From Ruegeria conchae (lineage in GTDB: Bacteria; Pseudomonadota; Alphaproteobacteria; Rhodobacterales; Rhodobacteraceae), in assembly GCF_000192475.1 (NCBI RefSeq), contig NZ_AEYW01000014.1:186001-250000 (forward strand): a stretch of DNA of 64,000 nucleotides, in the 5' to 3' direction. Positions 36,593-45,417 of the stretch are shown piece after piece; position 1 is the stretch's first letter, and each line of letters starts with the position of its first letter. Under the pieces are notes generated by a model. It did not search any database. It was not told the origin of the DNA and saw only the letters and a program-made list of their open reading frames with translations. A program made the position numbers and the translations under genes.

Positions 36593-37611
36593 TGGCAGCA
36601 CACAAGGTTACATCCATGGACGTTGCACGGATGGCTGGGGTCAGCCAATCCGCAGTCAGCCGGGTGTTTACACCGGGCGCCTCGGCTTCGCCCAAGACGG
36701 TTGCTAAGGTACGCAAGGTGGCTGAGGCATTGGGATATCGGCCCAACGTGCTGGCCCGCGCCATGGTCTCGGGCAAAAGCGGCATCATCGGTCTGGTTGT
36801 GGCCTACCTGAACAATCAGTTCTATCCAGAGGCGCTGGAAAAACTGTCGAACGCCTTACAGGAGCGCGGGTATCATGTGCTGATATTCATGGCCTCTAAT
36901 ACGGCCCAGAACATCGACAAGATTGTTGGCGAAATCCTAGATTTTCAGGTTGATGGGATCGTTGCTGCTTCGGTCGCGCTGTCATCCGATCTGTCTGATC
37001 GCTGCCGGGCGGCCGGGGTGCCCATGGTTCTGTTCAACCGGGGGCAGGATGATCCCACGATGTCATCGGTCACTTCGGACAACCTGGCCGGAGGACGTAA
37101 GGTCGCCGAATTTCTGCTGGCCGCAGGGCACAAGAAAATCAGCTATGTCGCCGGTTGGGAAGGCGCGTCGACCCAGCGGGACCGCGAGGCCGGTTTTGTC
37201 GCGGCTCTGCACCAAGCGGGCTTGACGCTACACAGCCGCGAGGTTGGCAACTTTGGAACGGAAGATGCGCGGGACGCAACCCGCAGGATGTTTGCCTTGG
37301 ACCCGCCTGATGCTGTCTTCGTTGCCAACGATCATATGGCGATCGCGGTGATGGACACGCTCCGGTTCGAGCTGGGCCTGAAGATCCCTGAAGACGTTTC
37401 GGTGGTGGGGTATGATGATGTCGCCGTTGCGGCCTGGCCCAGCTATGACCTGACAACAGTCCGACAGCCCGCCAACCGCATGGTGGCGGAAACGGTGGAC
37501 ATTCTGCTCAGTAAAATCGACGACCCGCAGATAGAGCCCAAGCAGCTTGAGATCGACGGACCACTGATCATTCGCGGCTCGGCCCGCATTCCTGAAGGAT
37601 GGCAAACATGA
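36592..37611 (+). CDS. LacI-family transcriptional regulator of the SnoaL regulon
   Basis: A 339-residue regulator. The N-terminal helix-turn-helix (SMDVARMAGVSQSAVSRVFTPGASASPKTVAKV) and hinge (LGYRPNVLARAMVSG) are typical, followed by a periplasmic-binding-like ligand domain (IIGLVVAYLNNQFY; FVANDHMAIAVMDTLR). The ATG at 36592 overlaps the SDR stop. It is embedded in the operon rather than at its edge. The two TGCATnCGnATGCA palindromes in the divergent promoter near 27.2 kb are its probable targets, with the imported compound or an intermediate as inducer. Confidence 0.9.
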   Translation: MAAHKVTSMDVARMAGVSQSAVSRVFTPGASASPKTVAKVRKVAEALGYRPNVLARAMVSGKSGIIGLVVAYLNNQFYPEALEKLSNALQERGYHVLIFMASNTAQNIDKIVGEILDFQVDGIVAASVALSSDLSDRCRAAGVPMVLFNRGQDDPTMSSVTSDNLAGGRKVAEFLLAAGHKKISYVAGWEGASTQRDREAGFVAALHQAGLTLHSREVGNFGTEDARDATRRMFALDPPDAVFVANDHMAIAVMDTLRFELGLKIPEDVSVVGYDDVAVAAWPSYDLTTVRQPANRMVAETVDILLSKIDDPQIEPKQLEIDGPLIIRGSARIPEGWQT

Positions 37612-38582
37612 AGGGATTTGATCCCAAATTCAAAGACTTTCCCGACTATATTATCGGGATTACCAAAGAGATATGGGAAGATCGTGGAATTGCCACTTTG
37701 CACCACTATTATGCGCCGGATATCGTTGTGCGTTCGCCCGGTTCGGTTGTGGTTGGCAATCAGGGGGTTATCGCCGCCACGATGGCAACCCTTGCCGAGT
37801 TTCCGGATCGTACATTGCTTGGCGAGGATGTGATCTGGTCGGGCACACCGGAAGAGGGCATGCTGTCGTCGCATCGCCTGCTGTCCACCGCAACGCATAT
37901 GGGCGACGGTGTGTATGGCAAAGCGACCGGCAAAAAGCTGGTCTATCGCATCCTCGCCGACTGCCACGCCATCAACAACCAGATCAACGACGAATGGCTG
38001 ATCCGCGACCAGAGCGCGATTGTGCGGCAGATGGGCTGGGACCCCAAAGAATACGCCCGCGACCTGATCGCCCGCGAGGGCGGGCCGGACGCCTGTGTTC
38101 AGCCCTACACTCCCGCAAACGAGCAGCCGGGTCCCTATAAGGGTCGTGGCAATGACAATGAATGGGGCCAGAAATACGCTGACATCCTGACCCGGATCAT
38201 GAATGCCGATCTGAGCGTGGTTGAGGCGGAATATGATCGCGCCGTCCTGTCGGAATATCCCGGCGGCACCACGGGGCACAGCTGGGGGCCGGTGGACCGG
38301 TTCTGGATGGGCCTGCGCGCCTCTTTCCCGAATGCAGAATTCAAAATCCAGCACCAGATTGGCCGCGACGATCCGATGATGCCACCGCGCGCGGCGATCC
38401 GCTGGACGCTGCACGGCAAGCATGACGGCTGGGGCGTTTTCGGCGTGCCGACCGGGGCCGAGGTTTTTGTTCTGGGCATCAGCCAGGCCGAGTTTGGTCC
38501 CTGGGGTCTGCGCAAGGAATATACCCTGTTTGACGAAACCTCGATCTGGAAACAGATCCTGATGAAAACCGGCGATCTCTAA
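37608..38582 (+). CDS. SnoaL-like (NTF2-fold) protein 4, divergent two-domain type
   Basis: A 324-residue protein starting MKGFDPKFKDFPDYIIGITKEIWEDRG, with the ATG overlapping the LacI stop (ATGA) and an AAGGA ribosome site. It has two NTF2-like halves (HHYYAPDIVVRSPGSVVVGNQG and AAIRWTLHGKHDGWGVFGVPTGAEVFVLGISQAEF) but lacks the ENW..ID..H motif of the other copies, so it is a separate subfamily. Such proteins are often annotated as ester cyclases or polyketide cyclase-like. The reaction is unknown. Confidence 0.78.
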   Translation: MKGFDPKFKDFPDYIIGITKEIWEDRGIATLHHYYAPDIVVRSPGSVVVGNQGVIAATMATLAEFPDRTLLGEDVIWSGTPEEGMLSSHRLLSTATHMGDGVYGKATGKKLVYRILADCHAINNQINDEWLIRDQSAIVRQMGWDPKEYARDLIAREGGPDACVQPYTPANEQPGPYKGRGNDNEWGQKYADILTRIMNADLSVVEAEYDRAVLSEYPGGTTGHSWGPVDRFWMGLRASFPNAEFKIQHQIGRDDPMMPPRAAIRWTLHGKHDGWGVFGVPTGAEVFVLGISQAEFGPWGLRKEYTLFDETSIWKQILMKTGDL

Positions 38583-38659
38583 TATGTCGCTCCGTGTCTC
38601 AAATCTGGATGCCGGGCAGGCGTTGCGGCGGTTCCACGCCCACCGCGCCAGCTTGCGCG

Positions 38660-38716
38660 CCCGGCGGCTTAACAATCGCCCGCCGGGAGGTTTGGTTTGA
38701 TCCCAACAAAACCAAA
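38660..38716 (+). other. Two hairpins in the gap before the cupin gene
   Basis: CCCGGCGG/CCGCCGGG (38660-38687, 8 bp, 12-nt loop) is followed at once by TTTGGTTT/AAACCAAA (38691-38716, 8 bp, 10-nt loop). Both lie in the 151-bp gap 38583-38733, which holds no gene. The second ends 17 bp before the cupin start and may affect its translation. Confidence 0.6.
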
Positions 38717-38733
38717 TCAAATGGAGACAAGAT

Positions 38734-39696
38734 ATGAGTACCATCGAAAGCCGCATCGTCCGTTATGGCGAACTGAAGCCGTGTAAAACCGCGTTCATCG
38801 ACGCGCACACGCCGGGCTCGGACCAGAAAGAGAACTTTACCATTATTGGTGGCGGCGTTAGCGAAAGCCCCGATCAGCACGTCCATATCACCGACAAGAT
38901 CGGGTTCAATATTGGCGCAGCGGGACAGCCTCCGAAGTGCCGCAACTCGCTGCACAGCCACACCACCGCCGAGGTCTTCTTTGTTGCCAAAGGCCGCTGG
39001 CGGTTCTTCTGGGGCCGCTATGGCACTGCAGGCGAATTCATCGCCGAAGAAGGCGACATCTTCAACATCCCGACCGGCATCTTCCGCGGGTTCGAGAATG
39101 TCGGCCAGGACTACGGCATGATCATGTCGATGCTGGGCGGCGACGACGCTGGTGGCGGTGTGATCTGGGCTCCGCAAGTCATTCAGGACGCGCAGGCCCA
39201 TGGCCTGGTTCTGGGCAATAACGGCGTACTCTATGACAGCAAAAAGGGCGAGGAATTGCCGCACAACGTCCAGCCCATGCCGCTGCTGACCGAGGAAGAG
39301 CTGAAAGCTTTCCCCGAGGTTCCCGTTGATGCGGTGATCGGCAAATATGTCGCGCGGTACTGGGACCTGATGGCGCTGTCGGTGGACAAGCCGACAATGG
39401 TGATCGGTGAGAATGGCCTGATCAAGGACAAGCCCGGTTTCGAGGTCGATTTCCTGACACGCGGTTCGGCCGTTTCTGATAAGGTCAAGGCGGACAAGCC
39501 TGTGGTTCTGATGCCGGCCAGCGGCCATTGGCGCATCAAGATGAATGAGGTCGAAACCACTCTGTCGAACGGCGATACCGCACTGGTTCTGCCCGGTGAA
39601 AGCTACAGCGCCGAGCCGTCGATGACCGGGCAAGCGGGTCTGTACCGCATCACCGCAACCGACGATCCGGCCGGGGCGACCTGGACGGGCGCATAA
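38734..39696 (+). CDS. Double-cupin protein (bicupin)
   Basis: A 320-residue protein with two cupin barrels. The first has the metal-site pattern NSLHSHTTAEVFFVAKGRWRFFWG and EEGDIFNIPTGIFRGFEN. The second (about residues 225-310) is degenerate, with GHWRIKMNEVETTLSNGDTALVLPGESYS. Bicupins of this size include dioxygenases and isomerases of catabolic pathways. GGAG lies 12 bp before the ATG. Its place in the SnoaL cluster suggests an oxygenase or isomerase step, but the metal and reaction are unknown. Confidence 0.8.
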   Translation: MSTIESRIVRYGELKPCKTAFIDAHTPGSDQKENFTIIGGGVSESPDQHVHITDKIGFNIGAAGQPPKCRNSLHSHTTAEVFFVAKGRWRFFWGRYGTAGEFIAEEGDIFNIPTGIFRGFENVGQDYGMIMSMLGGDDAGGGVIWAPQVIQDAQAHGLVLGNNGVLYDSKKGEELPHNVQPMPLLTEEELKAFPEVPVDAVIGKYVARYWDLMALSVDKPTMVIGENGLIKDKPGFEVDFLTRGSAVSDKVKADKPVVLMPASGHWRIKMNEVETTLSNGDTALVLPGESYSAEPSMTGQAGLYRITATDDPAGATWTGA

Positions 39697-39712
39697 CGTC
39701 AAAACTGCGTGT

Positions 39713-39772
39713 CCCGATTCCAATCGGGGCATGCTCAGCGCATCCTGCACCGGGTTTCCGGCCCGGCGCAGG
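39713..39772 (+). other. Hairpins in the gap before the MetE-like gene
   Basis: CCCGATT/AATCGGG (39713-39728, loop CC) and CCTGC..CGGG/CCCG..GCAGG (39744-39772, internal loop) lie in the 102-bp gap after the cupin gene. There is no T-run. They continue the pattern of structured gaps in this operon. Confidence 0.5.
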
Positions 39773-39798
39773 AACAAGATTTGAAGGGAGATGAAGAC

Positions 39799-40923
39799 AT
39801 GACCCGCATTTCAACTACCCATGTGGGAAGCCTGCCGCGCAGTCAGGAGGTCGTGGACTTCATCTTCGCGCGCGAGCGGGAGGAACCGTTCGATCAGGCC
39901 GCGTTCGATGCCTGCATGACCGCTGCGGTGTCCGAGACGGTGCGCAAACAAGCCGAGGCCGGGGTTGATATTGTCTCGGACGGTGAGACCTCAAAAATCT
40001 CTTATGCCACTTATGTGAAGGATCGCTATACCGGCTTTGATGGGGACAGCCCACGCAACGCGCCGGCGGACCTCAAAATGTTTCCGGGCTTTCTGCAACG
40101 ATTGGCCGATGACGGCGGAACGCCGCAATATGCGCGGCCCATGTGTGTGGGTGAGGTGCGCTCGAAAGGGCAGGGTGAGCTGCAGAAAGACATAGACAAT
40201 CTCAAGGCGGCGATGGCCGAACACGAGGTCGAGCGCGGTTTTATGAACGCGGCCAGCCCTGGGGTGATTTCCCTGTTTCTGCAAAATGATTTTTACCCGA
40301 CGCGCGAGGCGTATCTGGCCGCGCTGGCCGATGCGATGAAGGCAGAGTACGAAACCATCGTCGCTGCTGGTCTGGATCTGCAGCTGGATTGCCCGGATCT
40401 CGCCCTGTCGCGACACATGTTGTTCACCGATCTGTCCGACGACGAGTTCGTGAAAATCGCCGATATGCATGTCGAGGCGCTGAACCACGCGTTGCAAAAC
40501 GTCCCTTCAGAAAAAGTACGTGTCCATATTTGCTGGGGCAATTACGAGGGTCCGCACTGCTGTGACATCGGCATGGACAAGGTATTTTCGACGCTGATGT
40601 CCACCAAATCTCGCTATGTTCTGTTCGAAACCTCGAACCCCCGACACGCGCATGAATGGACGGTGTTCCGTGACCGCAAGGATGAGATTCCGGATGACAA
40701 GGTTCTGGTGCCCGGTGTAGTCGACACCACGACCAATTTTGTCGAACATCCCGAGGTGGTCGCCCAACGCACCCAACGCTTTGTCGATATTGTCGATGCT
40801 GAACGCGTGGTTGCCGGGTCGGATTGCGGCTTTGGCACCTTTGCAGGCTTTGGCGCGGTCGACCCGGATATCGCCTATGCCAAGCTGGGCGCGCTGGCCG
40901 AAGGGGCTGCCCTGGTCAAATGA
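39799..40923 (+). CDS. MetE-core zinc enzyme (cobalamin-independent methionine synthase family, not MetE itself)
   Basis: A 374-residue protein from the ATG at 39799 (MTRISTTHVGSLPRS). It corresponds to the catalytic half of MetE. The zinc ligands are recognisable: His and Cys in RVHICWGNYEG, Glu in VLFETSN, and Cys in VAGSDCGFGTF. Stand-alone forms of this length include epoxyalkane:coenzyme M transferase and thiol methyltransferases, which activate a thiol with zinc. The cluster context argues for a catabolic thiol-dependent reaction rather than methionine synthesis. It overlaps the hydrolase gene by 4 bp (ATGA). Confidence 0.85.
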   Translation: MTRISTTHVGSLPRSQEVVDFIFAREREEPFDQAAFDACMTAAVSETVRKQAEAGVDIVSDGETSKISYATYVKDRYTGFDGDSPRNAPADLKMFPGFLQRLADDGGTPQYARPMCVGEVRSKGQGELQKDIDNLKAAMAEHEVERGFMNAASPGVISLFLQNDFYPTREAYLAALADAMKAEYETIVAAGLDLQLDCPDLALSRHMLFTDLSDDEFVKIADMHVEALNHALQNVPSEKVRVHICWGNYEGPHCCDIGMDKVFSTLMSTKSRYVLFETSNPRHAHEWTVFRDRKDEIPDDKVLVPGVVDTTTNFVEHPEVVAQRTQRFVDIVDAERVVAGSDCGFGTFAGFGAVDPDIAYAKLGALAEGAALVK

Positions 40924-41615
40924 CGCCGCTTATCCTCCTGCCCGGAATGATGTGCGATGCGCGGTTGTTCACCCCGCAGGTTAACGCGCTATCAGGCAAT
41001 TACCCGATCCTGTCCGCGCCCATCGGTGGCTATGACACGATGCAGGCTCTGGCCGCCGAGGTTTTGACCTATGCGCCCGATCGTTTTGCTATGGCGGGGC
41101 TCTCGATGGGCGGTATCGTGGCGATGGAAATTCTGCGGCAGGCTCCGGATCGCGTGGCTGGTTTAGCGTTGATGGACACGAACCCACTTGCTGAATTGGA
41201 CGAGGTCAAGGCCAGACGCGGTCCTCAGATCAATGCCGTCGAACGGGGCAACCTGCGCAAGGTGATGGCCGAAGAGATGAAGCCGAACTACCTGACGGAT
41301 GGCCCTCGCCGCGCCGCAATTTTGGATTTGTGCATGGATATGGCCATGGATCTTGGGCCGGAGGTTTTCATCAATCAATCCAAAGCCCTGCGTGATCGCC
41401 CTGAACAGAGCAATACCCTGCGGGACTTCACCGGCGCAGCGCTGGTTCTCTGTGGGCGCGACGATGCCCTGTGCCCCGTCTCAAGGCATGAGTTGATGCA
41501 CGATCTGATGCCGCAGAGCCGGTTGGAGATCATCGGAAACGCTGGCCATCTGCCGACTCTGGAACAACCGCAACAAACCACGGCGGCCCTGACCCGCTGG
41601 CTGGAGATGATATGA
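40920..41615 (+). CDS. Alpha/beta hydrolase
   Basis: A 231-residue alpha/beta-fold hydrolase starting MTPLILLPGMMCDARLF, with the ATG overlapping the MetE-like stop. The nucleophile elbow is GLSMGG, the acid is in CGRDDALC, and the catalytic His is in GNAGHLPTLEQP. It could cleave an ester, thioester or lactone formed by the neighbouring enzymes. The longer open frame upstream lies over the MetE-like gene and is not used. It overlaps the RraA-like gene by 4 bp. Confidence 0.87.
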   Translation: MTPLILLPGMMCDARLFTPQVNALSGNYPILSAPIGGYDTMQALAAEVLTYAPDRFAMAGLSMGGIVAMEILRQAPDRVAGLALMDTNPLAELDEVKARRGPQINAVERGNLRKVMAEEMKPNYLTDGPRRAAILDLCMDMAMDLGPEVFINQSKALRDRPEQSNTLRDFTGAALVLCGRDDALCPVSRHELMHDLMPQSRLEIIGNAGHLPTLEQPQQTTAALTRWLEMI

Positions 41616-42307
41616 ACCAATCCCTGCTGGACCTGCTGAAAAAGGTCGACACGCCAACCGTTTGCAACGCTATCGAAGTGGCTCAGGGCAAGCGCGGTTT
41701 CAATGATTTTACCCGGGGCACAATGTTATGCTCTGATCCCGATGCGGGCGCGATGGTGGGATATGCTCGCACCGCGAAGATTGCCGCCGTGAACCCACCG
41801 GCCGAGGCACCTGACGTGATCCGCGCGCGTCGTATGGATTACTACCGGCACATGGCCGCAGGCACCGGTCCCGCCGTGACCGTGGTGGAAGACTTGGATT
41901 ACCCCGACTGCATTGGCGCCTACTGGGGTGAGATCAATACGACTGTCCACAAGGGTTTTGGCATCAGCGGTGCGCTGACCAACGGCGTGATGCGGGACCT
42001 CGGCGACCTGCCGGATAAATTTCCGGTGGTTGCCGGGTCTGTCGGGCCAAGCCACGGGTTCGTGCACGTGAAAGAGGTTGGAACGCCGGTTACGATCTTC
42101 GGCCTGTCGATCAAGGACGGTGACCTAGTTCATGCCGACCGGCATGGCGCTCTGGTGATCCCGCCCGAGGTGGTGGACGAGCTTGAACGGGCGATCATCA
42201 AGCTGCTTGAAACCGAAAAACTGATCCTTGATCCCGCCCGCGCATCAGGGTTCGATTTCGACGCCTTCGAAAAAGCATGGGCGGCGTTCGAAGCCTCGAG
42301 GACTTAA
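41612..42307 (+). CDS. RraA-family protein (aldolase/decarboxylase-like)
   Basis: A 231-residue RraA-fold protein. Typical parts are TPTVCNAIEVAQ at the N-terminus, the GEINTTVHKGFGISGALTNGVMRDLGDL segment that holds the substrate-binding Arg and the metal-binding Asp in related aldolases, and HADRHGALVIPPEVVDE. Relatives act as 4-hydroxy-4-methyl-2-oxoglutarate aldolases or oxaloacetate decarboxylases. As the last gene of the operon it may release pyruvate or a similar product for central metabolism. Confidence 0.85.
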   Translation: MNQSLLDLLKKVDTPTVCNAIEVAQGKRGFNDFTRGTMLCSDPDAGAMVGYARTAKIAAVNPPAEAPDVIRARRMDYYRHMAAGTGPAVTVVEDLDYPDCIGAYWGEINTTVHKGFGISGALTNGVMRDLGDLPDKFPVVAGSVGPSHGFVHVKEVGTPVTIFGLSIKDGDLVHADRHGALVIPPEVVDELERAIIKLLETEKLILDPARASGFDFDAFEKAWAAFEASRT

Positions 42308-42855
42308 ACTTGCGATCGGCTCTGGTGCTAAACCTTAGAAGAAGATAACTTATCCGTTCGACAGTTGTTGTCGCATTTGCGGCTGTGGTCATTCTGGTCA
42401 CTATTGTTCTGCCCGTCGAATATAGCCGTATGCTGTTCGTTCTTGGCCAGTTCGGATATCTGGCACCTCCCGGCGGCGACGCTGGGAATGATCACGTCCG
42501 CCTGCACAATTTTGAGATACCCCAGAGTCTTGATCAACGCCTTGCTGTTCCCATCGTCGCGTTTCATGACCAAAGCCCTCCACTCGCCGCTATCCGGGTA
42601 AGGCTTGAGTAGCTCGTCGCCTCACTGGGCGCGCGCACGATTTTTCGAAGCAAGGCATACTTCACGAACGCAAGTAATTTGTTTGGCGTGATTGCAATGG
42701 TCAGTCTTCAATTCAATCGAAGACGCCGAAGTCCGACGCCCCAATGTCGCAAATTCTAACAAGATGTGCGCTCTGACCGACAGTCTCACAACGCCAAACT
42801 TGGTTTCTTCCGCAGATCATCACGGTTCTGGACCATTCCAAAGGAGGAGACCCAT
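42308..42855. other. Intergenic stretch with a possible gene relic
   Basis: No intact gene is seen. On the plus strand from about 42352 a hydrophobic frame (VVVAFAAVVILVTIVLPVEYS) resembles the start of small transmembrane anchor proteins, but the conserved part after it is out of frame and degraded. The minus strand has an open frame (MKRDDGNSKALIKTLGY) that I do not recognise. A good ribosome site (AAGGAGGAG) at 42841 belongs to the next gene. Confidence 0.3.
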
Positions 42856-44328
42856 ATGTCTGGGAATGAAGACAACATACGGCAGCCCGGTTTGGTGCTG
42901 GCCCTCGTGCCAATAGTGCTGACCCTGTGTGTGCTTGGGCTGCAACTATTCTATTTCGGTGACTTTACTCCACACATCCCACTGGCATTCGGAATCGCAA
43001 TTACAGGCATCGTTGGCCTCATGTTGGGTCACAAATGGCCCAATATCGAAGAAGGCGTGTTCCACGTTATCAATATCTCCCTTCCGTCGGTCTCGATACT
43101 GATCACAGTGGGGATGATCATCGGAGTGTGGATCGCAAGCGGCACCGTCCCGACGCTGATCTACTATGGTCTCAGGATTTTGTCGCCCGAGCTTTTCCTC
43201 GCCGCAGGAATGGTCCTTTGCTCTATTGTCTCTGTTTCATTGGGCACCTCATGGGGAACGACAGGCACCGTCGGATTAGCGCTGATGGGGATTGGAGCCG
43301 GGTTCGGCATTCCAATGTACTGGACAGCAGGGGCGGTGGTCTCTGGTGCATTCTTTGGAGACAAGATCTCGCCTTTATCAGATACGACAAACCTGGCACC
43401 TGCTGTGACGGGGACTAATCTGTTCGATCACATTCGGAATATGCTTCCAACCACAGTTCCGTCCATGCTGATTGCACTGGTAACTTATTTTGTCGTCGGC
43501 TTCACTCTGATCGACACGTCCCAAGTATCGTTTGACCGTATTCACGCGATCACCACCGCGCTGGACGACGCTTTCTGGATTTCGCCGATCATGCTTTTTC
43601 CGGCAATTCTAGTCATCGTGCTGGCGGTCATGAAACAACCTCCGATCCCGTCACTTTTCGCAGGCGCCGTTGCGGGCGGCATCATGGCTATCTTCTGTCA
43701 GGGGGCTGGACTGCATGAGACGTTCACCTTCGCCAACAGCGGCTATTCGATCGATACTGGAGTTCCGGAGATCGATCCCCTGCTGAACCGCGGCGGTATT
43801 CAGTCTATGATGTGGACGATTTCACTGGTGCTGCTGGCTTTGGGGTTTGGCGGAGCGCTTGAACGCGTAGGCTGCCTTCAGGCCATCATCAAAGTTGTCA
43901 TCTCGAAGGTGAAAACGTTTGCCGGTATTCAAACCTCAGCCATCTTAACCTCTGTCGCGACCAACACCGTCGCAGGTGACCCCTATCTGTCAATTGCACT
44001 GCCAGGGCGGATGTATGCACCGGTCTATCGCGCGATGGGCTATTCCCCACTGAACCTATCCCGGGCGGTCGAGGAAGGCGGAACTCTGGTGTCCCCTCTG
44101 ATCCCTTGGAACGCGGGTGGTGCGTTTGTCATCACGGCGCTTGGCTTGGGTATCGCGGACGGTAACTTCGAAAATCTGCTGTATATTCCGCTTGCATTCG
44201 CTTGCTGGCTGTCACCGGTCATCGGTATCTTCTATGCCATGACAGGGCTGTTTTCGCCTAAAGCCAGCGAAAAAGAAATCCGCTCCTGGGAGGAAAGCGG
44301 CGAACCTGTTGCACAAATGAGTGCCTAA
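42856..44328 (+). CDS. nhaC: Na+/H+ antiporter, NhaC family
   Basis: A 490-residue membrane protein from the ATG at 42856, with AAGGAGGAG upstream. It has about 11-12 hydrophobic segments and family segments SVSLGTSWGTTGTVG, FFGDKISPLSDTTNLAPAVTGTNLFDH and LVSPLIPWNAGGAFV. NhaC-type proteins exchange sodium for protons or act as organic anion/sodium exchangers. It is separated from the SnoaL operon by a 548-bp gap and followed by a GlxA-type regulator on the same strand. An organic substrate cannot be excluded. Confidence 0.88.
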   Translation: MSGNEDNIRQPGLVLALVPIVLTLCVLGLQLFYFGDFTPHIPLAFGIAITGIVGLMLGHKWPNIEEGVFHVINISLPSVSILITVGMIIGVWIASGTVPTLIYYGLRILSPELFLAAGMVLCSIVSVSLGTSWGTTGTVGLALMGIGAGFGIPMYWTAGAVVSGAFFGDKISPLSDTTNLAPAVTGTNLFDHIRNMLPTTVPSMLIALVTYFVVGFTLIDTSQVSFDRIHAITTALDDAFWISPIMLFPAILVIVLAVMKQPPIPSLFAGAVAGGIMAIFCQGAGLHETFTFANSGYSIDTGVPEIDPLLNRGGIQSMMWTISLVLLALGFGGALERVGCLQAIIKVVISKVKTFAGIQTSAILTSVATNTVAGDPYLSIALPGRMYAPVYRAMGYSPLNLSRAVEEGGTLVSPLIPWNAGGAFVITALGLGIADGNFENLLYIPLAFACWLSPVIGIFYAMTGLFSPKASEKEIRSWEESGEPVAQMSA

Positions 44329-44334
44329 TCTTTC

Positions 44335-44364
44335 TGCGCCAACACCAAATGAGGTGTTGGTGCC
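44335..44364 (+). terminator. Hairpin after nhaC
   Basis: CCAACACC (44339-44346) and GGTGTTGG (44353-44360) form a perfect 8-bp stem with a 6-nt loop, extendable by one or two pairs. No T-run follows, so it may be an attenuator or stability element rather than a full terminator. Confidence 0.55.
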
Positions 44365-44400
44365 CTTCACCCGCCTCGATCGATACTGGGAGGAGAGCAT

Positions 44401-45417
44401 ATGGACCCGAAAAACTTTGTCCCAAAGGGCGCGGCCAGCTATCGCATTGACTATGATGGATCGGCCAAGGAAATCTATTTTCTGCTGCTGCCAAAGCTGA
44501 CTATGCTGGCCTTCAGCGCCGCAGTGGAACCTCTGAGGATCGCCAACCAGGTTACTAACAAAGAACTGTATAAATGGTTTCTAATCACTGAAGATGGAAT
44601 TCCGGTTTCTTGCTCGAATGGGGTTGAAATTACGCCGGATTTTGCGTTGCACAACTTGCCGCGATCGTCGCGGCTGTTTGTCTGCTCGGGTATTGAGCCG
44701 GCGGAAAGTACAAACCCCAAGGTGCTGTCGTGGATCCGCCGCCAAAGAACCTTTGGATGTAAACTGGGTGGTATTTGCACAGGGGCTTTCGCCCTTGCCA
44801 AGGCTGGAGTTCTTTCAGGGAAAAGGTTCACATTACATTGGGAAAACCACCCTGCTTTTGTCGAACATTTTGATGACTTGGAGCCATCGTCAAACCTGTA
44901 TGAGATCGACAATGGGCTTATGACATGTGGCGGCGGAAATGCTGCAACCGACATGATGTTGGACATGATCGAATCCAATTTCGGAAATGACCTCGCGGTC
45001 ATTGTTTCGGACATGTGCATTCACTTTCGATCCAACAATAGTAAAACGCTCCAGAAATCAGCCTTTTCGGTAGCTTTAGGTAGTCGCAACCAGTACCTGA
45101 TCAACGCAATGCAGATCATGCAAGAAAACCTGGAAGAGCCGTTAGATATCTCTGAAATAGCAGAAGCCGTGCAGATATCTCGTCGCCAGTTAGAGCGTCT
45201 CTTCCAAAAGTATGTCGAAACTTCGCCTGTTCAGTTTTATCTAGAACTGCGCGTTTCGAGGGCTTACGCATTGCTCAGCGAAACCGAGATGGCGGTCGCG
45301 GAAATCGCGGCAGCCACAGGCTTTAGCAGCGCTACACAACTTACGGTACGATTCAAGAAACGCTACGGCGAAGCACCAACTTTATTCAGAAGGGGGTGGT
45401 CTGAAAGACGTGAATAA
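44401..45417 (+). CDS. GlxA-type AraC-family regulator (DJ-1/PfpI domain plus HTH)
   Basis: A 338-residue regulator with an N-terminal amidase-like DJ-1/PfpI domain (about residues 20-200; GICTGAFALAKAGVL and MTCGGGNAATDMMLDMI) and a C-terminal double AraC helix-turn-helix (ISEIAEAVQISRRQLERLFQKY; VAEIAAATGFSSATQLTVRFKKRYG). It resembles regulators of quaternary-amine use such as GbdR and CdhR. GGGAGGAG precedes the ATG. It follows nhaC by 72 bp and may control it; the effector is unknown. Confidence 0.88.
   Translation: MDPKNFVPKGAASYRIDYDGSAKEIYFLLLPKLTMLAFSAAVEPLRIANQVTNKELYKWFLITEDGIPVSCSNGVEITPDFALHNLPRSSRLFVCSGIEPAESTNPKVLSWIRRQRTFGCKLGGICTGAFALAKAGVLSGKRFTLHWENHPAFVEHFDDLEPSSNLYEIDNGLMTCGGGNAATDMMLDMIESNFGNDLAVIVSDMCIHFRSNNSKTLQKSAFSVALGSRNQYLINAMQIMQENLEEPLDISEIAEAVQISRRQLERLFQKYVETSPVQFYLELRVSRAYALLSETEMAVAEIAAATGFSSATQLTVRFKKRYGEAPTLFRRGWSERRE

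Noticed and set aside
37443..39777. Two long minus-strand frames opposite the SnoaL and cupin genes
   Set aside because: They are complements of codon-biased genes; no start signals or domains.
44401..45417. GlxA-type regulator as controller of the SnoaL regulon
   Set aside because: The regulon has its own LacI gene and matching operators, and a 548-bp gap plus nhaC lies between.
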